This document shows positions 57,617-64,000 of a stretch of DNA of 64,000 nt, in pieces; position 1 is the first letter of the stretch; every line of letters begins with the position of its first letter. The stretch lies in contig DATKDL010000227.1 in the NCBI GenBank assembly GCA_035512695.1, positions 1-64,000 on the forward strand. Reading direction: 5' to 3'. Below the pieces are notes generated by a model. The model saw nothing but the letters and a program-made list of their open reading frames with translations. It did no database searches and was not told the origin of the DNA. The position numbers were made by a program, and so were the translations under genes. The stretch is from DATDOR01 sp035512695. GTDB lineage: Bacteria; Chloroflexota; Anaerolineae; Anaerolineales; JABWBV01.

Positions 57617-59709
57617 AATCCTTCAATCGATATTTAATCCCTTTCTCGGCGGTCCTGGCCGCTGCCTTCGCCCTGCTTATCGGTTTCCGGACGGCCCGGG
57701 CGATCCAGCCTCCTGGATTTTCATATGAGCCGGTCGCCTCCGGCCTCAACCTGCCGATCGACGCCGAGTTCATGCCGGACGGCGGCATCCTGGTCGCCGA
57801 AAAGGGCGCCGGCGCCGGCATCGACGGCCAGTCCGCCATCCGGCTCATTCGGGACGGTGAGGTCCAGGAAGTTCCGGTCCTGCTCCTGAGTACGTACACG
57901 TTTGGCGATTCCGGCATCCTGGGCCTGGTCCTGGACCCGGGCTTCGCCGGCAACGGCTATTTTTACGCCTGGTACGGCACCGGTCGGGATGCGCTGGGCT
58001 GGTCGGGCGTAACGGTCTATCGTCTCTCCCGTTTCACCTTCGATCCACTCACCGAGACGGCTGACCCGGCCAGCGAGCGGATTTTGATCGACGGCGTTCC
58101 GGCCGGCGATTATCACAACGGCGGTGGGCTGGTCTTCGACGATGACGGTCTGCTCTACATCGCCACCGGCGACGCGAACGTCCCTGAACGGTCGCAGGAC
58201 CTGACCGCCTGGAACGGTAAGATCCTGCGAATCTTGCCGACGGAAACCGGGTATATCGTCCCAGGCGGGAACCCGTTCGTCGGCGATCCGAACATCCCGG
58301 ACGAGATCTTCGCCTATGGCCTGCGGAATCCTTTCAGAATTGCCGTCCGGGGCGCGAACGGTCAGGTCTATGCGGCCGATGTCGGCGAGATCAAGTGGGA
58401 GGAGGTCAACCTCGTCAGCGCCGGAGCGAACTTCGGCTGGCCGGTCCGGGAAGGCCCCTGCCCGATCGGGCAGGTCACGCCGTGCGAACCGGCGCCGCCG
58501 GGATACGTTGACCCGGTGCTCTACTACCGACACACGAGCCCTGCGATCGGTGCGGCCGTCTCCGCGGTCGCATTCTACGAAGGGACGATATTCCCCGAAC
58601 CCTACCGGGGCAATCTCTTCTTCGCCGACATAAACCAGGGGTTCATCGCCCGTTCGGACCTGACCGGTCTGCCCGTCATCGACGGCGAGTTCGAGATCTT
58701 CGATCCCGCCGCCGGGTTCCTGGTCGACGCGGCGTACCGCCAGGGCGCCCTCTACTTTGTCGATATCGTTGCCGGAAAAATTATGAGGCTGGCGTACACT
58801 GGGGATTCCCCCCAGCCGTATGCCGTCCTCGCGGCCGACCCGCGGCTCGGACCGGCGCCGCTCGTCGTCTCCTTCAGCGCGGCCGGGAGCACGATCGTCC
58901 CCGGGACGACGCCGACCTATCATTGGGATTTCGGCGACGGCAGCGCACCGGGCCTGACTTCGACCCCCTCAACCGCCCACACCTATCCGGCCGACGGCAA
59001 CTATCTCGCCACGCTGATGATCACCGATAACACCGGCGGGGGATCGAATACAGCCGAGGTTGGGATCACGGTCTATTCCGGCGAGCTGCCCGCCATTGAG
59101 CTCACCAATCTGACCGACCCCGAGAGAACGCTCTATCACGGCGGTGACGAGATCGAATACCGGGCCGTCCGATCCACGACCGCCGATCTGGATCCGGACA
59201 CGCCGTTCACCTGGAAGATCGATCTGATGCACAATCAGCATTTCCACCCGATCATCTCCGGTCACTCCGTCGTTTCCGGTACCCTCCAGATCGACTCCAG
59301 CGATCACGGCGGCAGCGTCAACCTCTGGTATCGCTTCACCCTGACGATGCTCACCGATACCGGGATCGCAGTGGAGATCTTCGAGGAGATCTTCCCAAAG
59401 ATCGTGACCCATACCGTCACGACCACGCCTTTGGAGCCCGGAGTCACCCGCGTTTCGATCGGGAACGTCCCTCACTACGTCCCGCATGACTTCCTCACGA
59501 TTGCCGGGACCGAGATCCATATCGCTGCGCCAGCCGTGATCTTATTCGAGGACGGGGTCTACGATTTCGGCTCCTGGTCGCCTCAGCCCGGGTCCGAGCC
59601 GTTCATCCTGTTTGTCTCGCCGGAAGTCGAAACGGTGCTGAATGCGAGCTACGATTTCATCGGGCCGGTGTTAAAAGTGTGGATGCCCGTCCTGTTGGCG
59701 GATGGATAA
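57613..59709 (+). CDS. Secreted PQQ-type sugar dehydrogenase with PKD domain
   Basis: A 698-residue exported protein: signal peptide to about 30, then a six-bladed propeller of the glucose/sorbosone dehydrogenase family (about 35-395, with NLPIDAEFMPDGGILVAEKG, DYHNGGGLVFDDDGLLYIATGDAN, NPFRIAVRGANGQVYAADVGE, NLFFADINQGFI), and a PKD domain (about 410-490; YHWDFGDGSAPGLTSTPST, then HTYPADGNY). A third beta-rich part ends the protein. It may oxidise sugars outside the cell with PQQ, or only bind them. It is coupled to the GT2 gene before and overlaps the next gene by 8 bases. Confidence 0.82.
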   Translation: MKSFNRYLIPFSAVLAAAFALLIGFRTARAIQPPGFSYEPVASGLNLPIDAEFMPDGGILVAEKGAGAGIDGQSAIRLIRDGEVQEVPVLLLSTYTFGDSGILGLVLDPGFAGNGYFYAWYGTGRDALGWSGVTVYRLSRFTFDPLTETADPASERILIDGVPAGDYHNGGGLVFDDDGLLYIATGDANVPERSQDLTAWNGKILRILPTETGYIVPGGNPFVGDPNIPDEIFAYGLRNPFRIAVRGANGQVYAADVGEIKWEEVNLVSAGANFGWPVREGPCPIGQVTPCEPAPPGYVDPVLYYRHTSPAIGAAVSAVAFYEGTIFPEPYRGNLFFADINQGFIARSDLTGLPVIDGEFEIFDPAAGFLVDAAYRQGALYFVDIVAGKIMRLAYTGDSPQPYAVLAADPRLGPAPLVVSFSAAGSTIVPGTTPTYHWDFGDGSAPGLTSTPSTAHTYPADGNYLATLMITDNTGGGSNTAEVGITVYSGELPAIELTNLTDPERTLYHGGDEIEYRAVRSTTADLDPDTPFTWKIDLMHNQHFHPIISGHSVVSGTLQIDSSDHGGSVNLWYRFTLTMLTDTGIAVEIFEEIFPKIVTHTVTTTPLEPGVTRVSIGNVPHYVPHDFLTIAGTEIHIAAPAVILFEDGVYDFGSWSPQPGSEPFILFVSPEVETVLNASYDFIGPVLKVWMPVLLADG

Positions 59710-61186
59710 CTTGAGGACCGATCCGAAAATTTGGGCATTCCTTTACGTCCTCGCGGTCACCGGGGGGCTGTTCTATTTCTTCAGGGGGTGGAGCTACGAC
59801 GACCCCTATATCACCTACCGCTACGCCGCCAACCTGGCCGATGGCTTCGGGTTCGTTTACAACCCCGGTGAGCGGGTCCTGAGTACGACCTCGCCGCTTC
59901 TGGCGCTGGCGCTGGCCGGGCTGCACCGGCTCGGCGCCGACATCCCCGCCACGGCCAACCTGCTCGGCACCTTTAGCCTGGCCGTCGGCGGACTGCTGCA
60001 GTGGGAAATCGCCCGCCGCCTCGAACTCCCGGCGGCGGGTTGGGCCGGCCTTTTGCTGTACCCGACCACACCCCTGCTGGTCAGTACGCTCGGGTCGGAA
60101 ACACCGATCTACCTGGCGCTCTGCCTGGGGGCAGTTTCTTTATATCTTCAAAAAAAATACGCCGCGGCCGGGGTCTTTCTGAGCCTGGCCGTCCTCAGCC
60201 GGGCGGACGCCCTGGTCCTGGGCGCGCTGCTCGCTGCGGATTGGCTGATCCGGGCGTTCCGGACCACGCGTTCGCCGGCCGCCGTCATCCGGTCGGTGCC
60301 GCTGAAAACATTGATCGCCCCGGTCGCCGTCCTGCTGCCGTGGGTGCTGTTCGGTTGGCTGTATTTCGGGTCCCCGCTCCCGGCCACGCTGGCGGCCAAG
60401 CGGGCCCAGGGGTTGTTGAACCCGGCCGATCGTTTTCTCCCGGGTCTCTGGGATCTCGCCGGCCGCCTCGCGGAGTTTCCCCATTACTGGATCTATTTTG
60501 TCCTGATCCCGGCCGGTTTTCTGGTCGCCATTAAAAGGCCCGCCTGGTACCCGCTCCTGCTCTGGCCGGTCTGTTTCGCCGCGGGATATACCCTTCTCTC
60601 CGTGAATCGCTATCCCTGGTATTACGCCTCTCTCTTCCCGGGTGCGCTGGCCGGAGCGGGACTGGCGCTGGGGGCCTGGTTTCACGGGCCGGCGGGAGGC
60701 GCACCGGCTCGAACGGGGCTTTTCGCGGAATCGGTCCGGCGGCTCCGGACTGCCGGGCCGGTCTTGCTTCTTCTGCTCTTGTTTGCAGGGCAGCTCACGG
60801 ACCTCAAACGGCTCCACGCCGGCTTTGACACACGATTTGCGATTTACCGGGAAATCGGTCTGTGGCTGGTGGAAAACACACCACCGGACGCTTCGATCGG
60901 CACGCTGGAGGTCGGAATCATCGGTTTTTTCGCCCGGCCCCGGCCGATGGTCGATTTCACCGGGCTGATCCAGCCGGACGTCGCCACGCAGTTCCGACCC
61001 GGATATGCCTATACCGATGCCGCAGCCTGGGCCGCCGAGCGCTACCAGCCGGACGTCCTCGTGCTGGCAGGCGGGTTTGGCGAACTGCGGCAAACGTACA
61101 TGCGGGATCGCTGCCGGTCGGCGGCGGAATTCGCCGGCGCCGATTTCGGGTATGATCGGGACATCGTGATCTATGTCTGCGGTTAA
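59702..61186 (+). CDS. Polytopic membrane glycosyltransferase-like protein
   Basis: A 494-residue protein with about 10-11 helices; the first loop has YDDPYITYRYAANLADGFGFVYNPGERV, the DDPYITYRYA motif common in GT-C-like proteins of this type. The C-terminal about 110 residues are soluble. Role in envelope glycan synthesis is inferred. The ATG lies inside the end of the sugar dehydrogenase gene. The first codons overlap a copy of the recurring GACCGATCCGAAAAT sequence near 59713. Confidence 0.72.
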   Translation: MDNLRTDPKIWAFLYVLAVTGGLFYFFRGWSYDDPYITYRYAANLADGFGFVYNPGERVLSTTSPLLALALAGLHRLGADIPATANLLGTFSLAVGGLLQWEIARRLELPAAGWAGLLLYPTTPLLVSTLGSETPIYLALCLGAVSLYLQKKYAAAGVFLSLAVLSRADALVLGALLAADWLIRAFRTTRSPAAVIRSVPLKTLIAPVAVLLPWVLFGWLYFGSPLPATLAAKRAQGLLNPADRFLPGLWDLAGRLAEFPHYWIYFVLIPAGFLVAIKRPAWYPLLLWPVCFAAGYTLLSVNRYPWYYASLFPGALAGAGLALGAWFHGPAGGAPARTGLFAESVRRLRTAGPVLLLLLLFAGQLTDLKRLHAGFDTRFAIYREIGLWLVENTPPDASIGTLEVGIIGFFARPRPMVDFTGLIQPDVATQFRPGYAYTDAAAWAAERYQPDVLVLAGGFGELRQTYMRDRCRSAAEFAGADFGYDRDIVIYVCG

Positions 61187-61236
61187 GCGTTATACTTGTC
61201 CGGTTCGGGAGGATGACCACCCCAGGGAGTGTTTTT

Positions 61237-61362
61237 TTGAAACCGCCGCATCTGCATGTCGAGATCGAACCGACCCACAACTGCAACACCCGCTGCTTTC
61301 ACAGCCCGCACGAGACCATCACGCGCCCCGTGGGGCTGATGGACGCGAGGCTTTTTTCTTGA
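61237..61362 (+). pseudogene. Truncated radical SAM gene remnant
   Basis: A 41-codon frame (TTG at 61237, AGGGAG upstream) encodes LHVEIEPTHNCNTRCFHS then HETITRPVGLMD, the start of a radical SAM enzyme. The cluster motif should be C-x3-C-x2-C, but the third Cys is Ser (AGC), and the frame ends after 41 residues. Removing one T in the TTTTTT run would extend it by LEALQIL, so a frameshift is also present. It ends just before rfbC. It is a decayed 5' fragment, not functional. Confidence 0.6.
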
Positions 61363-61380
61363 AGCGCTTCAGATCTTGAG

Positions 61381-61941
61381 ATGGAATTTCTCCCGACCGC
61401 TATCCCTGACGTCGTCCTGATCCGGCCAAAAGTATTCGGCGATGCGCGCGGTTTCTTCATGGAGACCTTTCATGCGCGCCGCTTCGCCGAAGCCGGGATC
61501 ACCGGCGATTTCGTCCAGGACAATCACTCCGGCTCGCACCGCGGCACCCTGCGCGGTCTGCACTACCAGATCCGGCAGGCCCAGGGCAAGCTGCTGCGCT
61601 GCCTCGCCGGGGAGATCTTCGACGTCGCCGTCGACATCCGCCGCGGCTCCCCCACCTTCGGGAAGTGGGTCGGGGTCACGCTCACGGCCGAGAACCGGCA
61701 CATGGTCTGGGTCCCGCCCGGTTTTGCCCACGGTTTCTACGTCCTGAGCGAGTGGGGCGAGCTGGCGTACAAGACCACCGATTACTACGCTCCGGAGTGG
61801 GAGCGCAGCCTCTCCTGGAACGACCCTGCGATCGGGATCGACTGGCCGCTGATTCCGGGCGCCGAGCCCATCCTGTCCGACCGGGACAAGGCGGCGCCTC
61901 CGCTTGCGGAAGCGGAGATCTTCCCGGCTGACGGGGATTAA
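61381..61941 (+). CDS. rfbC: dTDP-4-dehydrorhamnose 3,5-epimerase
   Basis: RfbC epimerises C3 and C5 of dTDP-4-keto-6-deoxyglucose towards dTDP-rhamnose. The 186-residue cupin shows DARGFFMETFHARRF, QDNHSGSHRGTLRGLHYQ, catalytic His in the RGLHYQ and the Tyr in AYKTTDYYAPEWERS, DVAVDIRRGSPTFGKW, and FAHGFYVLSE. It starts right after the radical SAM remnant with no strong ribosome site and lies 4 bases before rfbB. Confidence 0.93.
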   Translation: MEFLPTAIPDVVLIRPKVFGDARGFFMETFHARRFAEAGITGDFVQDNHSGSHRGTLRGLHYQIRQAQGKLLRCLAGEIFDVAVDIRRGSPTFGKWVGVTLTAENRHMVWVPPGFAHGFYVLSEWGELAYKTTDYYAPEWERSLSWNDPAIGIDWPLIPGAEPILSDRDKAAPPLAEAEIFPADGD

Positions 61942-61945
61942 ATCC

Positions 61946-63019
61946 ATGAAGAACCTTCTCGTCACCGGCGGGGCCGGTTTTATCGGCTCGAACTTCGTCC
62001 GCTACCTGCTGGGCAATGAGCCGGAGGTCCGGATCGTCAATCTCGATGCCCTGACCTACGCCGGCAGCCCGGAGAACTTGCGCGACCTTCCGGATCCGGA
62101 GCGACATCAATTTATCCGGGGGGACATCAACGACCGGGTACTGGTCGACCGGCTGCTGCGGGAATCGGCCGTCGACACGATCATCCATTTCGCGGCCGAG
62201 ACCCACGTCGACCGGTCGATCCACCACCCCGAAGCCTTCGTCCGCGCCAACGTCCTGGGCACGTTCACCCTGCTCGAGGCGGTGCGGGTTTTCTGGCTCG
62301 TCGAACGGGCATTCCCGACCGCCGACGTCCTGTTCCATCACGTCAGCACCGACGAAGTCTTCGGATCGCTGTCGCCGTCCGACCCGGCTTTTAACGAGAC
62401 CACCCCGTACGACCCGCGTTCGCCCTATTCCGCCAGCAAGGCCGCATCGGATCACCTGGTCCGGGCCTACCACCACACCTACGGCCTCCCTATCACGATC
62501 ACGAACTGCTCGAACAACTACGGCCCGCAGCAGTTCCCCGAAAAGCTGATCCCGCTGATGCTTCTCAACGCCCGGTCCGGCAGGCCGCTCCCGGTCTACG
62601 GCGACGGGCTGCAGATCCGGGACTGGTTGTACGTTGACGATCACAGCGAGGCCATCCGCCGGGTGATCAAGAGCGGCCGCCGCGGCGAGACCTACTGTAT
62701 CGGCGGAGACAACCAGCCCCCGAATATCGAGATCGTGCGCACGCTCTGCCAGATCCTGGACGAGCTCGAGCCCGCCTCCCCGCACAGCCCGCACGAATCC
62801 CTGATCACCCACGTCGCCGACCGGCCCGGCCACGACCGCCGCTACGATATCGATATCGACAAAATCCGCTCGGAGCTGGGCTGGTCCCCCCAGGAATCGC
62901 TCGCCAGCGGCCTGCTCAAAACCGTGCGCTGGTATATCGACCACCCGGAGTGGGTCGAGGCGATCCGGTCCAGCGAAGATTATGCGGAGTGGGTGGAGAG
63001 GAATTATGGGAAGAGATAG
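61946..63019 (+). CDS. rfbB: dTDP-glucose 4,6-dehydratase
   Basis: RfbB makes dTDP-4-keto-6-deoxyglucose from dTDP-glucose. The 357-residue SDR has GGAGFIGSNFVRYL, AAETHVDRSIHHP, HHVSTDEVFGSL, PYSASKAASDHLVRAYHHTYG with the active Tyr-x-x-x-Lys, NCSNNYGPQQFPEKLIPL, and WLYVDDHSEAI. Start ATG at 61946 gives the normal N-terminus. It is between rfbC and rfbA, the standard dTDP-sugar set. Confidence 0.95.
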   Translation: MKNLLVTGGAGFIGSNFVRYLLGNEPEVRIVNLDALTYAGSPENLRDLPDPERHQFIRGDINDRVLVDRLLRESAVDTIIHFAAETHVDRSIHHPEAFVRANVLGTFTLLEAVRVFWLVERAFPTADVLFHHVSTDEVFGSLSPSDPAFNETTPYDPRSPYSASKAASDHLVRAYHHTYGLPITITNCSNNYGPQQFPEKLIPLMLLNARSGRPLPVYGDGLQIRDWLYVDDHSEAIRRVIKSGRRGETYCIGGDNQPPNIEIVRTLCQILDELEPASPHSPHESLITHVADRPGHDRRYDIDIDKIRSELGWSPQESLASGLLKTVRWYIDHPEWVEAIRSSEDYAEWVERNYGKR

Positions 63020-63040
63020 TGCGAGGTACGAGGTGAAACG

Positions 63041-63079
63041 TGCAATGTGCAAGGTGCAAAGTGCACCTTGCACATTGCA
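63041..63079. repeat. Hairpin of TGCA-containing repeats between rfbB and rfbA
   Basis: TGCAATGTGCAAGGTGCA pairs perfectly (18 bases) around AAG. The arms are built of repeating TGCA-A(G/T)G units, like the 8-bp minisatellite hairpin at 46130-46245. It lacks an A/T tract, so termination is uncertain. Confidence 0.8.
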
Positions 63080-63100
63080 CCTTGCAAATCCGAGGTTGCC

Positions 63101-64000
63101 TTGAAAGGAATTATTCTCGCCGGCGGTAAAGGCACCCGCCTATACCCGATCACGATCAGCGTCAGCAAGCAGCTCCAGCCGGTCTATGACAAGCCGATGG
63201 TGTACTACCCGCTTTCGATGCTGATGCTGGCCGGGATCCGTGAGATCCTCGTGATCAGCGATCCGGCCGGGCTGCCGCTGTTCAAAAGCCTGCTCCAGGA
63301 CGGGTCGCAGTGGGGGCTGTCGTTCAATTATGCCGAGCAGGCGGAGCCGCGCGGGCTGGCGGACGCTTTCATCGTCGGGCGCGACTTTGTCGGTTCCGAC
63401 ACCGTAGCCCTGATCCTGGGCGACAACATATTCTACGGCCACGGGCTTCCGGCCCAGCTGCGCCAGGCTGCCGAGATTGCGGACGGTGGGCTGATCTTCG
63501 CCTACCCGGTCCGCGACCCGCAGCGGTATGGCGTGATCGAGTTCGACGAGACCGGAATGGCGCTGAGCATCGAAGAGAAGCCGGAGCGGCCGCGATCGAG
63601 CTTCGCCGTTCCCGGCTTGTATTTCTACGACAACGAAGTCCTCGACATCGCCGCCAACCTCGCGCCTTCCGCTCGCGGGGAACTCGAGATCACGGACGTG
63701 AACCGGGTCTATCTCGCCCGGCAGAAACTGCGGGTCGAGGTCCTCGGCCGGGGAGTGGCATGGCTGGATGCGGGCACGCATGAGTCGCTGCTTGAATCTT
63801 CCCAGTTCGTTCACGCCCTCCAGGCCCGGCAGGGAATGATGATCTCCTGTCCGGAGGAAATCGCTTACCAGATGGGCTACATTTCCACCGACCAGGTCCG
63901 TCGAATCGCCGAAGGGATGAAGGGGAACGAATACGGGCAATACTTGATGCGCCTGATCGACGATCGCGGCGACAAGATCGCATCTCAAAACCGGACAGGG
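63101..64000 (+). CDS. rfbA: Glucose-1-phosphate thymidylyltransferase (runs off window)
   Basis: RfbA makes dTDP-glucose, the first step of the dTDP-sugar pathway. From TTG at 63101 (GAGGT upstream) a 300-residue open frame reaches the window end without a stop. It has ILAGGKGTRLYPIT, VSKQLQPVYDKPMVYYPLS, ISDPAGLPLFKSLL, LILGDNIFYGHGL, YGVIEFDE, GLYFYDN, ELEITDVNRVYL and WLDAGTHESLLE. Typical length is about 290-300, so little is missing. It follows rfbC and rfbB. Confidence 0.92.
   Translation, partial: MKGIILAGGKGTRLYPITISVSKQLQPVYDKPMVYYPLSMLMLAGIREILVISDPAGLPLFKSLLQDGSQWGLSFNYAEQAEPRGLADAFIVGRDFVGSDTVALILGDNIFYGHGLPAQLRQAAEIADGGLIFAYPVRDPQRYGVIEFDETGMALSIEEKPERPRSSFAVPGLYFYDNEVLDIAANLAPSARGELEITDVNRVYLARQKLRVEVLGRGVAWLDAGTHESLLESSQFVHALQARQGMMISCPEEIAYQMGYISTDQVRRIAEGMKGNEYGQYLMRLIDDRGDKIASQNRTG

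Noticed and set aside
61173..61379. 68-codon frame overlapping the radical SAM remnant
   Set aside because: It is a different frame without family features; the TTG frame at 61237 carries the radical SAM motif.
1800..64000. tRNA, rRNA or selC genes
   Set aside because: No cloverleaf with a CCA end or conserved T-loop (GGTTCRANYCC) was found in the gaps, but this was by eye only.

Overview
The window is a GC-rich bacterial chromosome segment holding about 55 protein genes and no rRNA, tRNA, CRISPR array, transposase or integrase that I could find. Lineage is inferred from gene content only. Lipoproteins with long Pro/Thr/Ser/Ala linkers, many PMT-like multi-membrane glycosyltransferases, a DnaB-DnaD-DnaC type primosome set and TANAAT promoter boxes a few bases from start codons fit a Chloroflexota (Anaerolineae-like) genome best.

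Layout. 0-7 kb: metallophosphoesterase, an APH(6)-type kinase, a selenocysteine-containing SelD whose in-frame TGA splits the gene, MurJ, a small exported protein, an SRPBCC protein, and an alkylation-repair pair (alkyltransferase-like protein and Tag glycosylase). 7-13 kb: an ABC-2 exporter, a bestrophin-like channel, and a SerA/isocitrate-dehydrogenase-family pair. 13-24 kb: two coupled secreted lipoproteins, exonuclease VII (xseA, a membrane gene, xseB), an Ig-like membrane protein, an FAD halogenase/reductase-like enzyme, pyruvate phosphate dikinase and a small lipoprotein. 24-36 kb: a P5C-type aldehyde dehydrogenase, CPBP protease, lactate permease, HAD hydrolase, P-type Ca2+-like ATPase, CPA2 antiporter with TrkA domains, and a CBS protein coupled to an ArsB/NhaD transporter. 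36-42 kb: a ferric-iron ABC transporter diverging from a DtxR/MntR-family repressor, with a perfect palindromic operator candidate between them. 42-46 kb: a replication set of dnaB, a DnaD-like gene and a helicase loader with two AAA+ domains, plus a BFN-domain protein. 46-64 kb: a surface-polysaccharide region with two GT2 enzymes, five large membrane proteins of PMT type, an AglD-like flippase/synthase, Gmd, a PQQ-type sugar dehydrogenase with a PKD domain, and rfbC-rfbB-rfbA for dTDP-sugar synthesis.

Two signals stand out. First, selD reads through TGA at codon 24, followed at the expected distance by a small stem-loop with a bulged U, a bacterial SECIS candidate. Second, most intergenic gaps carry a long, nearly perfect hairpin. 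The arms are 13-38 bp, usually with a short loop, typically bounded by an A-tract on the left and a T-tract on the right, and mostly differ in sequence from locus to locus. They occur in convergent, co-directional and divergent gaps. In two places (1-68 and 1724-1782) outward-facing -10 boxes sit at or just beside the outer edges and genes begin 6-7 bases beyond, suggesting leaderless transcription. Three hairpins share a common core and form a dispersed repeat family.

Genes are tightly packed, with ATGA or TGATG overlaps, so most regulation probably sits in these short hairpin-bearing gaps.
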